Assembly (NCBI RefSeq): GCF_900176425.1
Contig: NZ_FWXS01000008.1
Coordinates: 62,001-126,000, forward strand
Direction: 5' to 3'
DNA length: 64,000 nt
DNA from: Moheibacter sediminis
GTDB taxonomy: Bacteria; Bacteroidota; Bacteroidia; Flavobacteriales; Weeksellaceae
In this document: piece after piece, positions 27,664 to 36,779 of the stretch
Layout: each line of letters begins with the position of its first letter
How positions within the stretch are numbered: the first letter of the stretch is position 1
Translations under genes and position numbers: made by a program
The notes under the pieces: model-generated
What the model was told of the DNA's origin: nothing
The model's database searches: none
Seen by the model: the letters and a program-made list of their open reading frames with translations, nothing else

Positions 27664-29048
27664 AAAAGTTTTTCGGATTAATTATTTTCAGTTTTTTAAT
27701 TTTCAGTTGCAGTTCATCAGACGATACGGTAGCAATAATTGATGATGGCAATGGTGGCAATAATGATACCGATCCGGAAACTGAAATCAGTTTTGATCCG
27801 ATTGACAATAACCAATTGATGGACATCGTCCAGAGAGAAACTTTCAAATACTTCTGGGATTATGCCGAAACAAATTCAGGCGCGGCACGCGAAAGATACC
27901 ACCCAAGTGATCCTGGAAATAGTTCCAATGTAGTTGCGACAGGTGGTTCCGGATTTGGATTGATGTCAATTTTGGTCGGAATCGAAAGAGGTTATGTTTC
28001 AAGAGATCAAGCTGCAATCAGAATTCAAACCATTCTTAATTTCTTCGAAAATGCAGACCGTTTTCATGGCGCATGGCCGCATTGGTTAAACGGAACTTCA
28101 GGAGATGTAATTCCTTTTAGTACGCAGGATGACGGCGGGGATTTGGTGGAAACTTCATTTTTAGCAATGGGATTAATTTCAGTTCGCGAATATTTCAAAA
28201 ACGGAACCCAACAAGAAGTCCAATTATCTCAAAAAGCAGACGACCTTTGGAAAGGAATTGAATGGGACTGGTATACCAACGGGCAAAATCAATTGTATTG
28301 GCATTGGTCTCCGAATCACGGATTCGCTATTAATCTTGCTTTGAAAGGTTACAACGAAACTTTGATTACATACGTTTTGGCAGCAGCTTCGCCTACACAT
28401 CCGATTTCTCAAAATACTTATCAGTTTGGTTGGGCAAGTGGTGGTGGATTTTTGAATTCTAATATTTTGTATGAAATTCCTATGTTGGTAAAACATGGCG
28501 GAAATTCATCGAATGTTGGACCGCTATTTCTTTCGCATTATTCCTTTTTGGGGTTAGACCCGAGAAATCTGCGAGACCAATACGTAAATTATTGGGAGGT
28601 CGCCAAAAATCATTCTTTGATTAATTACCAATATGCGCTTGCCAATCCACAAGATTACCAAGATTACGGAAAATACGTTTGGGGATTGACGGCAAGTTAT
28701 ACTTATCAGGCAGGTGGCGGAATGAGTTACGCAGCACACAGTCCGGCAAATGATACGGGTGTAATTTCACCAACGGCGGCCGTAAGTTCGATCGTTTATA
28801 CACCAGAACAATCCATCGATGCCATGCAATATTTTTATCATAGACGAGATATCCTGATGGGACCTGCAGGATTTTATGATGCATTCAGTCCGGAAAGGAA
28901 TTATTGGGTAGCACAAGCTTATTTGGCAATTGACCAAGGACCAATGATTATCATGATTGAAAATCACAGAACACAATTGTTGTGGAATCTCTTTATGGGA
29001 GCGGATGATGTGCGTACGGGTTTAACGAATTTAGGGTTTACATATTAA
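27660..29048 (+). CDS. GH144-family endo-beta-1,2-glucanase lipoprotein, copy 2
   Basis: A 462-residue paralog of the preceding gene, with the same conserved blocks (GGSGFGLMS, DRFHGAWPHW, DDGGDLVETSF, YWHWSPNHGF, GPLFLSHYSFLGL, AHSPANDTGVISP, GPAGFYDA, IDQGPMIIMIENHRT). It has its own lipobox (IFSC, Cys17) and an acidic, glycine/asparagine-rich linker (about 20-45). The start codon overlaps the previous stop as ATGA. Tandem duplication followed by divergence is the simplest reading. The two may differ in chain-length preference or in which side of the outer membrane they face. Confidence 0.88.
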   Translation: MKKFFGLIIFSFLIFSCSSSDDTVAIIDDGNGGNNDTDPETEISFDPIDNNQLMDIVQRETFKYFWDYAETNSGAARERYHPSDPGNSSNVVATGGSGFGLMSILVGIERGYVSRDQAAIRIQTILNFFENADRFHGAWPHWLNGTSGDVIPFSTQDDGGDLVETSFLAMGLISVREYFKNGTQQEVQLSQKADDLWKGIEWDWYTNGQNQLYWHWSPNHGFAINLALKGYNETLITYVLAAASPTHPISQNTYQFGWASGGGFLNSNILYEIPMLVKHGGNSSNVGPLFLSHYSFLGLDPRNLRDQYVNYWEVAKNHSLINYQYALANPQDYQDYGKYVWGLTASYTYQAGGGMSYAAHSPANDTGVISPTAAVSSIVYTPEQSIDAMQYFYHRRDILMGPAGFYDAFSPERNYWVAQAYLAIDQGPMIIMIENHRTQLLWNLFMGADDVRTGLTNLGFTY

Positions 29049-29098
29049 TGATACAAATTAATTCGTCAAACTGAACTTGTCGAATTTCATTTAAAATT

Positions 29099-29809
29099 AT
29101 GACAAAAAAAATATACATATTCATCATTATTCTAATTTCAAACGTAAATTTCGCGCAGCAAACTAACGGAAAATTCAAAGAAAAAGTGGAAATAGAATTT
29201 GAATTAAATTATCTGCTTCGATTACCCGAAAAACCTCAAGGGAAATATCCGTTAATGATTTTTCTTCATGGCGCAGGTGAGCGCGGAACCGATATTAACA
29301 AAGTAATTGCAAATGGACCGCTTCAGGATAAATACAAAGAATATACAAAAGAGTTCGCCATTCTAGCTCCACAATGTCCGGAAGGTCAATACTGGGATGT
29401 AGAAGCGGTTTATCAGTTAATTAAAAAAATAATAAAGGACAATAAAAACATCGATACCAATCGAATTTACCTTACAGGATTGAGCATGGGTGGTTGGGGA
29501 AGCTGGCGCTTGGCGGAAAAACACCCGGAAATGTTTGCAGCTTTGGTAACGGTTTGCGGACCTGCAGGGTTGCCGGAAAAACGTGAAGCTCATTTAATTA
29601 AAGATATTCCAACCAGAATTTTTCACGGTGCGCTTGATGATGTTGTTCCGGTAGATAATTCGATTCAAATGTACCAAGAATTAAAATCTTTAGAAGCAGA
29701 TGTTGATTTGACAATTTTTAAAGATGATAATCACAACAGTTGGGATTCAACTTATTCAAATCCTGAATTGTATAAATGGATTTTAAAACAGCGAAAAACT
29801 AAAATATGA
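29099..29809 (+). CDS. secreted esterase of the alpha/beta-hydrolase fold (dienelactone hydrolase/PHB depolymerase-like)
   Basis: A 236-residue exported hydrolase with a signal peptide ending NVNFAQ (residue 20). The oxyanion motif FLHGAGERG is at 55-63, and the nucleophile Ser129 is in GLSMGGWG. Asp180 or Asp181 and His212 (DDNHNSW) complete the triad. Such enzymes are common in PULs as carbohydrate esterases or peptidase-like hydrolases; here the target could be ester groups on the glucan. The stop overlaps the GH3 start by 4 nt (ATGA), placing it firmly in the operon. Confidence 0.85.
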   Translation: MTKKIYIFIIILISNVNFAQQTNGKFKEKVEIEFELNYLLRLPEKPQGKYPLMIFLHGAGERGTDINKVIANGPLQDKYKEYTKEFAILAPQCPEGQYWDVEAVYQLIKKIIKDNKNIDTNRIYLTGLSMGGWGSWRLAEKHPEMFAALVTVCGPAGLPEKREAHLIKDIPTRIFHGALDDVVPVDNSIQMYQELKSLEADVDLTIFKDDNHNSWDSTYSNPELYKWILKQRKTKI

Positions 29810-32091
29810 CACGTAAACTGATTTTACTATGTACACTTTTTGGATTTGCTTTTGGTTTTGGCCAGAAAGTGAAATTCGACAAGAAAAAGCCTAAAGACCA
29901 ATTCATCAATGAAATAATTTCTCAAATGACTTTGGAAGAAAAACTTGGACAGTTAAATCTTCCGAGTTCCGGAGATTTTACAACCGGACAAACCAAAAGT
30001 TCAAACATCGGGAAAAATATTGAAGCCGGAAAAGTAGGTGGATTGTTCAATATAAAAGGTGTTGACAGAATCAGAGACGTTCAGAAAGTAGCAGTAGAAA
30101 ATAGCCGTTTAGGGATTCCTTTGATTTTCGGAATGGACATTATCCACGGTTATGAAACCGCTTTCCCGATTCCTTTGGGATTGGCAGCGAGCTGGGATGT
30201 TTTAGCTTATGAAAAAGTAGCGAGAGTTTCCGCACAAGAAGGAACAGCTGACGGTATCAACTGGACTTTTTCGCCGATGGTCGATATTTCGCGAGATCCG
30301 CGTTGGGGGCGTATATCTGAAGGTGGAGGTGAAGACACTTACCTCGTGAGTCAAATGGCAAAATACATGGTCAAAGGTTATCAGGGAGATGACTTGGCTG
30401 CAAAAAATACAATGTTGGCTTGTGTGAAACATTTTGCATTGTACGGTGCGCCAACAGGGGGGCGTGATTACAACCATGTGGATATGAGCCGCTGGACAAT
30501 GTTTAATACGTATTTTCCGCCTTACAAAGCCGCTGTAGATGCGGGGGTAGCCTCTGTGATGATGTCTTTCAATGATGTGGACGGAATTCCTGCAACTGCC
30601 AACAAATGGTTGATTGACGATGTTTTACGCAAACAATGGGGATTTGATGGTTTTGTAGTAACGGACTACACGGGTATCAACGAAATGGTGGAACATGGAA
30701 TGGGAGATTTGAAACAAGTTTCTGCTTTGGCTTTGAATGCCGGAGTGGACATGGATATGGTTGGTGAAGGATTTTTAACAACCATTGAAAAATCTTTGCA
30801 GGAAGGAAAAGTGACGATGAAACAAATCGATGATGCGGTTAGGAGAATTTTAGAAGCGAAATACAAATTAGGTTTGTTTGAAGACCCATACCGTTATACC
30901 GATTCAAAACGTGCTAAAGCTGAAGTTTTTTCAAAAGAAAATGTGGCAGAATCGCGTAGAATTGCTTCTGAAACTTTTGTTTTATTAAAGAATGAAAATC
31001 AGGTTTTACCCTTAAAACCAAATTCAAAAATCGCATTGGTAGGTCCGATGGCTGATGCAGCAGATAATATGCCGGGAACTTGGTCGGTAGCTGCAAGATT
31101 TGAAGCTTCGGTCTCTGTAAAAATGGGATTGAAAGATAAAAATGTGGTTTATGCACATGGTTCCAATTTGGTAGATGACAAAGTTTTGTTTGATAACTCT
31201 ACAATTTTTGGGAAAAAGCCAAGATGGGATGACAGAAGTGCGGATGAATTAATCAAAGAGGCGGTTGAAGCAACTAAAAATGTGGATGTAATCGTAGCTG
31301 CAGTTGGGGAATCTTCTGAAATGAGCGGAGAAAGCAGCAGCATGGTCAATTTGGATATTCCCTTGGCGCAGAAAAGATTATTGCAAGCGATGTACGATAC
31401 CGGAAAACCGGTTGTAATTGTGCTTTTCACAGGTAGAGCTAAAACTTTGATGGAAGAAAATGAAAAAGCAGATGCAATTTTAAATGTTTGGTTCGGCGGA
31501 ACAGAAACCGGAAATGCTGTTACAGATGTTTTGTACGGAAAAGTAAATCCAAGCGGTAAATTGCCGGTAACTTTCCCGAGAAGCGTGGGTCAGATTCCGA
31601 TTTATTATTCACATTTCAACACTGGAAGACCATTGAGTGATGAAAAATCTGATGGTTGTACTTTTGAAAAATTCCGTTCAAATTATCTGGATGAATGTAA
31701 CACGCCTTTGTATGAATTTGGATTTGGACTTTCTTACACGACTTTTGATATTTCAAATTTAAAACTGGATAAAACAACCATCAATCAGGGCGGTTCTGTG
31801 AAAGTTTCCGTTCAGGTAAAAAATACCGGAAATTATGACGGAACAGAAGTGGTTCAATTATATACAAGAGATTTGATTGGTTCGATTTCAAGACCTGTAA
31901 AAGAATTGAAAGGATTTCAAAAAATTTTCCTGAAAAAAGGAGAATCTAAGACAGTTGAATTTAATTTGACAACGGAAGATTTGAAATTTTACAATGCTGA
32001 AATGAAGTTTGTAGCAGAGCCGGGAGAATTCGAAGTCTTTGTAGGAAATTCATCCAACGCAAAATTAAAATCCAAATTTGAATTAAAATAA
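29806..32091 (+). CDS. bglX: GH3 beta-glucosidase (BglX type)
   Basis: Removes glucose from the non-reducing end of beta-glucan oligosaccharides, probably in the periplasm. The 761-residue protein has a signal peptide (ends FGFGQ, about residue 20), an N-terminal TIM barrel with the nucleophile aspartate in FVVTDYTG (about residue 287), an alpha/beta sandwich domain and a C-terminal fibronectin-III-like domain (about 670-755). Some BglX-like GH3 enzymes of Bacteroidota act on beta-1,2-linked glucose disaccharides, which fits the GH144 context. The gene symbol reflects family resemblance only. It overlaps the upstream esterase by 4 nt. Confidence 0.92.
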   Translation: MTRKLILLCTLFGFAFGFGQKVKFDKKKPKDQFINEIISQMTLEEKLGQLNLPSSGDFTTGQTKSSNIGKNIEAGKVGGLFNIKGVDRIRDVQKVAVENSRLGIPLIFGMDIIHGYETAFPIPLGLAASWDVLAYEKVARVSAQEGTADGINWTFSPMVDISRDPRWGRISEGGGEDTYLVSQMAKYMVKGYQGDDLAAKNTMLACVKHFALYGAPTGGRDYNHVDMSRWTMFNTYFPPYKAAVDAGVASVMMSFNDVDGIPATANKWLIDDVLRKQWGFDGFVVTDYTGINEMVEHGMGDLKQVSALALNAGVDMDMVGEGFLTTIEKSLQEGKVTMKQIDDAVRRILEAKYKLGLFEDPYRYTDSKRAKAEVFSKENVAESRRIASETFVLLKNENQVLPLKPNSKIALVGPMADAADNMPGTWSVAARFEASVSVKMGLKDKNVVYAHGSNLVDDKVLFDNSTIFGKKPRWDDRSADELIKEAVEATKNVDVIVAAVGESSEMSGESSSMVNLDIPLAQKRLLQAMYDTGKPVVIVLFTGRAKTLMEENEKADAILNVWFGGTETGNAVTDVLYGKVNPSGKLPVTFPRSVGQIPIYYSHFNTGRPLSDEKSDGCTFEKFRSNYLDECNTPLYEFGFGLSYTTFDISNLKLDKTTINQGGSVKVSVQVKNTGNYDGTEVVQLYTRDLIGSISRPVKELKGFQKIFLKKGESKTVEFNLTTEDLKFYNAEMKFVAEPGEFEVFVGNSSNAKLKSKFELK

Positions 32092-32126
32092 TTATCTTAA
32101 TCCGATTTTTAAGAATTTTTTAGCAC

Positions 32127-33965
32127 ATGGAAAACAATCAAATAAAAACAAATTACCCAGCTTTATACACACTTATCGTGGTATTTTTCTTTTGGGGGTT
32201 TATTGCAGCGGGCAATAGTATTTTCATTCCTTTTTGTAAAAGTTACTTTTCTTTAGACCAATTTCAGTCACAGTTAGTAGATTTTGCATTTTACACAGCC
32301 TATTATTTAGGAGCTCTTTTACTTTTTATAATGAGTTCTGTCAAAGGAAAAGATTTGGTCGGTAAATGGGGATATAAAAAGAGTATTGTATATGGGCTTT
32401 TGTTTTCTGCTTTAGGAGCAGTCGCGATGATTATAGCTGTAGAGGTAAATATGTATGCCGGAATGTTGTTAGGTTTATTCATTGTAGCATTGGGTTTTTC
32501 TTTGCAACAAACTGCGGCAAATCCATTTGCATATTTGCTCGGTGATCCCAAAACAGGTGCAAGCAGGGTAAATTTGGGTGGAGGAATTAATTCTTTCGGA
32601 ACTACTATTGGTCCTTTGATTGTTGCATTCGCTCTTTTTGGAACAACGGCAGCCGTTTCCGATGATGAAATTGCTGGTTTACCATTGAACAAAGTAGTTT
32701 ATCTATATGCTTGTGTGGGATTGTTATTTGTAGCAGCTGCAGCATTATTTCATTTTTCTAAAAAGGTTCCTGCAGGTATTTCAGATGAACCAATGGAAAA
32801 GGCAAATAAAGCCATCAATGTACTTGTAATTATGACTATTTTATTAGGAGTAATGTTTATTCCGGTTTTTAATAGCTATAATACCGATGAAGCAAAAAAA
32901 ATAGTTGAAATTGAAGGCACAATTGCTCCAACAACAAAAATGATCGAGCAAAATAACAATTCAATATCTCAAATTAAAAAAGATCAAAATCTTAGTGAGG
33001 ATCAAAAATCTGATCAAATTGAGGTTTTAAATGTGAAGAATGCTGAATTGAATTTATTAATTAAACCTCAAGTTGATGAAATTAATGAGATAAGACATCC
33101 TTTGGAAAAGAAAAGAATGTATTGGTTAGGTGGAGCTTTGTTGGTAGTGATTGGCGGTCTGGTAATTGCCGGAAGTCTAGCGAGAAAAAAAACAGAAGGA
33201 TGGGGAGCAATGCAATATCCACAAGTTATTTTGGGGATGTTAGCTATATTTACCTATGTAGGTGTTGAGGTGGCAATCGGCAGTAATTTGGGAGAATTAC
33301 TGAAATTACCAGAGTTTGGCGGACATAGTTCTTCTGAAATCGCACCCTATATTTCTATGTATTGGGGGAGTTTGATGATTGGTCGTTGGGCAGGATCAAT
33401 TGCAGTATTCAATTTATCAAAAAGTAAGAAAATGATTGCACTCATTGTCGTGCCTTTGATAGCTTTTTCAGTTATTTTGATCGTTAATATTATTGCCCAA
33501 AAAGATATGACACCTCTTTATTATTATATCATCTGTATTTTGATTCAGATTGCCATGTTTTTTATTGCAAAAGACAGACCAGCAGCAACAATGCTTATTT
33601 TCGGAATAATGGGAATCGCAGCCATGCTAATAGGTTTGTTTTCTGAAGGGACTGTTGCGATTTACTCATTCTTGGCTGGTGGATTGGCTTGTAGTATCAT
33701 GTGGCCATCTATTTTTAGTTTGGCAATTACAGGATTAGGTAAATACACGGCGCAAGGTTCTGCTTTTTTAGTAATGATGATTTTGGGTGGAGGAATTATT
33801 CCGCCAATTCAAGGAAAATTAGCAGATATTATTGGAATTCATAATTCTTACGTAATTCCTGTTCTTTGTTTTGCTTACCTTACATTGTTTGCTATTTTGG
33901 TAAAATCAGCTCTCAAAAAACAAGGAATTGATGTGGATAATATTGAATCAAGTGGTGGACATTAA
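32127..33965 (+). CDS. MFS sugar transporter (FucP/GluP-like) with periplasmic coiled-coil insert
   Basis: Imports monosaccharide, probably glucose, across the inner membrane. The N-terminal half (about 10-215) has six helices and the family stretch [20 protein letters not shown]. The C-terminal half (about 365-600) has [20 protein letters not shown]. At 612 residues it is about 170-200 longer than usual FucP/GluP carriers. The extra part is a helix (about 233-252), an acidic/lysine-rich coiled coil (about 255-330) and another helix (about 333-351) inserted between the two halves. It is the last gene of the main PUL operon, closed by a terminator. Confidence 0.9.
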   Translation: MENNQIKTNYPALYTLIVVFFFWGFIAAGNSIFIPFCKSYFSLDQFQSQLVDFAFYTAYYLGALLLFIMSSVKGKDLVGKWGYKKSIVYGLLFSALGAVAMIIAVEVNMYAGMLLGLFIVALGFSLQQTAANPFAYLLGDPKTGASRVNLGGGINSFGTTIGPLIVAFALFGTTAAVSDDEIAGLPLNKVVYLYACVGLLFVAAAALFHFSKKVPAGISDEPMEKANKAINVLVIMTILLGVMFIPVFNSYNTDEAKKIVEIEGTIAPTTKMIEQNNNSISQIKKDQNLSEDQKSDQIEVLNVKNAELNLLIKPQVDEINEIRHPLEKKRMYWLGGALLVVIGGLVIAGSLARKKTEGWGAMQYPQVILGMLAIFTYVGVEVAIGSNLGELLKLPEFGGHSSSEIAPYISMYWGSLMIGRWAGSIAVFNLSKSKKMIALIVVPLIAFSVILIVNIIAQKDMTPLYYYIICILIQIAMFFIAKDRPAATMLIFGIMGIAAMLIGLFSEGTVAIYSFLAGGLACSIMWPSIFSLAITGLGKYTAQGSAFLVMMILGGGIIPPIQGKLADIIGIHNSYVIPVLCFAYLTLFAILVKSALKKQGIDVDNIESSGGH

Positions 33966-33992
33966 TTTGAAATATAAATAATTATATAAATC

Positions 33993-34025
33993 AACCTCAC
34001 AGGTCCAATCCTGTGGGGTTTTTAT
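33993..34025 (+). terminator. terminator of the main PUL operon
   Basis: An 11-bp stem AACCTCACAGG/CCTGTGGGGTT (33993-34003 with 34010-34020; one T-G wobble) is followed by a T-run, 28 nt after the MFS gene. The next gene starts only 11 nt later, so read-through may supply it. Confidence 0.85.
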
Positions 34026-34035
34026 TTAAAATAAA

Positions 34036-34878
34036 ATGAAAAAAATAATTAAGTTTTTTATTTTACTAATTGGAATTAGCGGATTTGCTCAAGATGATTA
34101 TTCCATCATGAGTTACAATATTCGTTTAGGTTCTGTAGATGACGGTGAAAATCATTGGAACAAAAGAAAACAACCTTTAGTAGATTTGATAAAATATTAT
34201 CAACCTGATTTTCTGGGAACACAGGAAGGTCAATATCCGCAATTGACTTTTATCACTTCAGGATTATTTGGATATAGTTATGTCGGCAAACCAAGAACGG
34301 CCGATGAAAATGGAGAATATACTGCTATATTTTATAAAACCAAGAAATTCGAAGTGATAGAACAAAATACCTTTTGGTTATCAGAAACACCTGATAAAAT
34401 TTCCAAAGGTTGGGATGCCGATTACGAAAGGATTGCAACTTACGTTTTGTTTAAGGACAAATCTAATGGAAAACAAATTTGGATAATGAACACGCATTTT
34501 GACCACATCGGAAAAGAAGCGAGAAGAAATTCCGCCAAAATGATTTTGGAAAAAGTAAAAGAACTAAAAGCTAAAAAAGATTTTCCTGTTTTAGTAATGG
34601 GAGATTTTAATTCGGTGGAAACAGATGAACCGATTCAGATCATTTACGAAGAATTAAATGATACTCGAAAAATTTCAAATTCAGCACCGTACGGGCCTGA
34701 AAATACATTTACTGCATTTGAGTTTCCTGCAGCAAAAGAAAAACAAATTCTGGATTATATTTTTGTGAGCTATCACCCCGATGTAGAAATTAAAAAATTT
34801 GCGGTGATTGATGATTTCTATGGCGATGGAAAATATCCCTCAGATCACTTTCCGGTTTTTGTAAATTTTAAATATTAA
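34036..34878 (+). CDS. secreted endonuclease/exonuclease/phosphatase (EEP) family protein
   Basis: A 280-residue exported member of the EEP superfamily (DNase I/inositol phosphatase/sphingomyelinase fold). After a signal peptide (ends GISGFAQ, residue 19) come the conserved metal and catalytic residues: Asn28 in SYNIR, Glu64 in GTQEGQ, His in NTHFDHIG (about 153-160), Asp/Asn in MGDFNS (about 194-199) and SDHFPV near the C-terminus. EEP proteins of this size are frequent in Bacteroidota PULs but their substrates are not established. A phosphodiesterase acting on phosphoglycerol or similar groups of the glucan is possible. Confidence 0.88.
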   Translation: MKKIIKFFILLIGISGFAQDDYSIMSYNIRLGSVDDGENHWNKRKQPLVDLIKYYQPDFLGTQEGQYPQLTFITSGLFGYSYVGKPRTADENGEYTAIFYKTKKFEVIEQNTFWLSETPDKISKGWDADYERIATYVLFKDKSNGKQIWIMNTHFDHIGKEARRNSAKMILEKVKELKAKKDFPVLVMGDFNSVETDEPIQIIYEELNDTRKISNSAPYGPENTFTAFEFPAAKEKQILDYIFVSYHPDVEIKKFAVIDDFYGDGKYPSDHFPVFVNFKY

Positions 34879-34901
34879 TGAAATGAAAGATCAATTAAGA
34901 T

Positions 34902-34969
34902 TGTCATTCAGAGTAAACCGAAGCAGAGCGATGAATCTTAAATCAGATTTCTCCTTCATCGAAATGACA
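34902..34969. repeat. REP-like imperfect palindrome containing a start codon
   Basis: TGTCATT at 34902-34908 is mirrored by AATGACA at 34963-34969, and an inner stem AATCT/AGATT lies near 34935-34950. The sequence between (CAGAGTAAACCGAAGCAGAGCG) resembles, in decayed form, REP-like palindromes of Bacteroidota that begin TGTCATTCTGAGC. The ATG of the downstream GH43-like gene (34964) lies inside the right arm. The long upstream extension of that reading frame is just this repeat. Confidence 0.6.
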
Positions 34970-36724
34970 TTGAAGAAGATATTTGTTTTCTTTTTGCTAA
35001 TTGTGACAACAATATGTTTCTCCCAACAAAAGACATATTGCAATCCAATCAATATTGACTACGGATATACGCCATTTGAAGTATTTTCCAAACAAGGTAA
35101 ACATCGTGCTACAGCGGATCCTGTCATAGTCAATTTCAAAGACCAATTATTTCTTTTTTCAACAAATCAAGAAGGTTATTGGTATAGTGATGATATGCTC
35201 GACTGGAAATTTGTTTACCGAAAATTTCTTCGTGACGACAAATACATTCACGATTTGAATGCACCAGCGGCTTGGGTGATGAAAGATACGCTTTATGTTT
35301 ATGGTTCAACATGGGAACAGGATTTCCCGATTTATAAATCAACAAATCCAACCAAAGACGAATGGGAAATCGCAGTCGATACTTTAAAAGTTGGCGCTTG
35401 GGACCCGGCTTTTCATTACGATGAAGACAAAAATAAATTGTATCTCTATTGGGGGTCGAGCAACGAATGGCCGCTTCTCGGAACAGAAGTAAAGGTCAAT
35501 ACCATGCAGTCTGAAGGTTTTGTGAAACCGATTTTGCGTTTAAATCCTGAAGACCACGGTTGGGAAAGATTTGGTGAATACAATGACAATGTTTTCCTGC
35601 AACCCTTTGTGGAAGGTGCCTGGGTGACGAAATACAAGGGGAAATATTATATGCAGTACGGAGCACCCGGAACGGAATTCAGCGGTTACGCAGATGGCGT
35701 TTATGTGAGCGAAAATCCTTTAGAAGGATATGCTTATCAGAAACACAATCCATTTTCGTATAAACCGGGCGGTTTTGCTCGCGGGGCAGGTCATGGAGCA
35801 ACTTATCAGGATAAATACGGGAATTGGTGGCACGTTTCCACGATTTTCATTTCCACCAAAAATAATTTTGAAAGAAGATTGGGAATCTGGCCAGCAGGAT
35901 TTGATAAGGAAGATATTATGTATTGCAACACAGCTTATGGCGACTATCCGACATACATCCCTGAATTTGCACAGGGAAAAGATTTTTCCCAAGGATTATT
36001 TTCTGGTTGGATGTTGCTGAATTACAATAAACCCGTTCAGGTTTCATCAACTTTAGGTGGTTATCAACCAAATTTTGCAGTAGATGAAGACATCAAAACT
36101 TATTGGTCGGCTAACACGGGAGATAAAGGTGAATGGTTTCAAACGGATCTGGGAGAAATTTCTACCATTAATGCAATTCAAATCAATTATGCAGATCAGG
36201 ATGTAGAATTTATGGGTAAAACTTTAGAGAAATTTCATCAATACAAAATTTACGGTTCAGACGATGGAAAAAAATGGAAAGTAATCGTTGACAAAAGCCA
36301 AAACAAAAAAGACATTCCGCATGATTATGTCGAATTTGAAAAGTCTGTAAAAGCGCGTTTCCTCAAAATGGAAAACATCAAAATGCCAACAGGAAAATTT
36401 GCTTTGAGCGGATTTCGTGTGTTTGGAAAAGGAGCAGGAAAAGTTCCGGAGAAAGTTCAGAATTTTGTTCCGCTTCGCGCAGATGCCAAAAAACATGGTG
36501 AACGCAGAAGTATCTGGATGAAATGGCAGCAAAATCCGGACGCCGATGGTTATGTGATTTATTGGGGAAAATCTTCTGACAAATTGTATGGAAGCATTAT
36601 GGTTTATGGAAAAAATGAATATTATTTTACAGGAGCTGACAGAATGGACGGTTATTTTTTCCAAATTGAAGCATTTAATTCAAATGGAATTTCTGAGAAA
36701 AGTCAAATTTATGAAAGTCCTTAG
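34964..36724 (+). CDS. GH43-like five-bladed propeller hydrolase with discoidin and Fn3-like domains
   Basis: A 586-residue exported protein. I start it at the ATG at 34964 because a proper signal peptide (TLKKIFVFFLLIVTTICFS) begins there. The upstream frame, open from 34883, encodes only a repeat. The catalytic domain (about 23-345) has the GH43-clan triad: Asp52 in TADPVIV, Asp148 in GAWDPAF and Glu218 in VEGAWV. A discoidin (F5/8 type C) domain follows (about 365-495), then a fibronectin-III-like tail. GH43 enzymes usually remove arabinose, xylose or galactose from side chains; the target here is unknown. It may be transcribed with the EEP gene. Confidence 0.85.
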   Translation: MTLKKIFVFFLLIVTTICFSQQKTYCNPINIDYGYTPFEVFSKQGKHRATADPVIVNFKDQLFLFSTNQEGYWYSDDMLDWKFVYRKFLRDDKYIHDLNAPAAWVMKDTLYVYGSTWEQDFPIYKSTNPTKDEWEIAVDTLKVGAWDPAFHYDEDKNKLYLYWGSSNEWPLLGTEVKVNTMQSEGFVKPILRLNPEDHGWERFGEYNDNVFLQPFVEGAWVTKYKGKYYMQYGAPGTEFSGYADGVYVSENPLEGYAYQKHNPFSYKPGGFARGAGHGATYQDKYGNWWHVSTIFISTKNNFERRLGIWPAGFDKEDIMYCNTAYGDYPTYIPEFAQGKDFSQGLFSGWMLLNYNKPVQVSSTLGGYQPNFAVDEDIKTYWSANTGDKGEWFQTDLGEISTINAIQINYADQDVEFMGKTLEKFHQYKIYGSDDGKKWKVIVDKSQNKKDIPHDYVEFEKSVKARFLKMENIKMPTGKFALSGFRVFGKGAGKVPEKVQNFVPLRADAKKHGERRSIWMKWQQNPDADGYVIYWGKSSDKLYGSIMVYGKNEYYFTGADRMDGYFFQIEAFNSNGISEKSQIYESP

Positions 36725-36779
36725 TTCTAAATAATTAAGGATTATCTTTCCGAATATAGTGCAACGAAATGAAGAATCT

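Noticed and set aside
34883-34963. The upstream 27-codon extension of the GH43-like gene.
   Set aside because: It encodes the REP-like palindrome, and a complete signal peptide starts only at the ATG at 34964.
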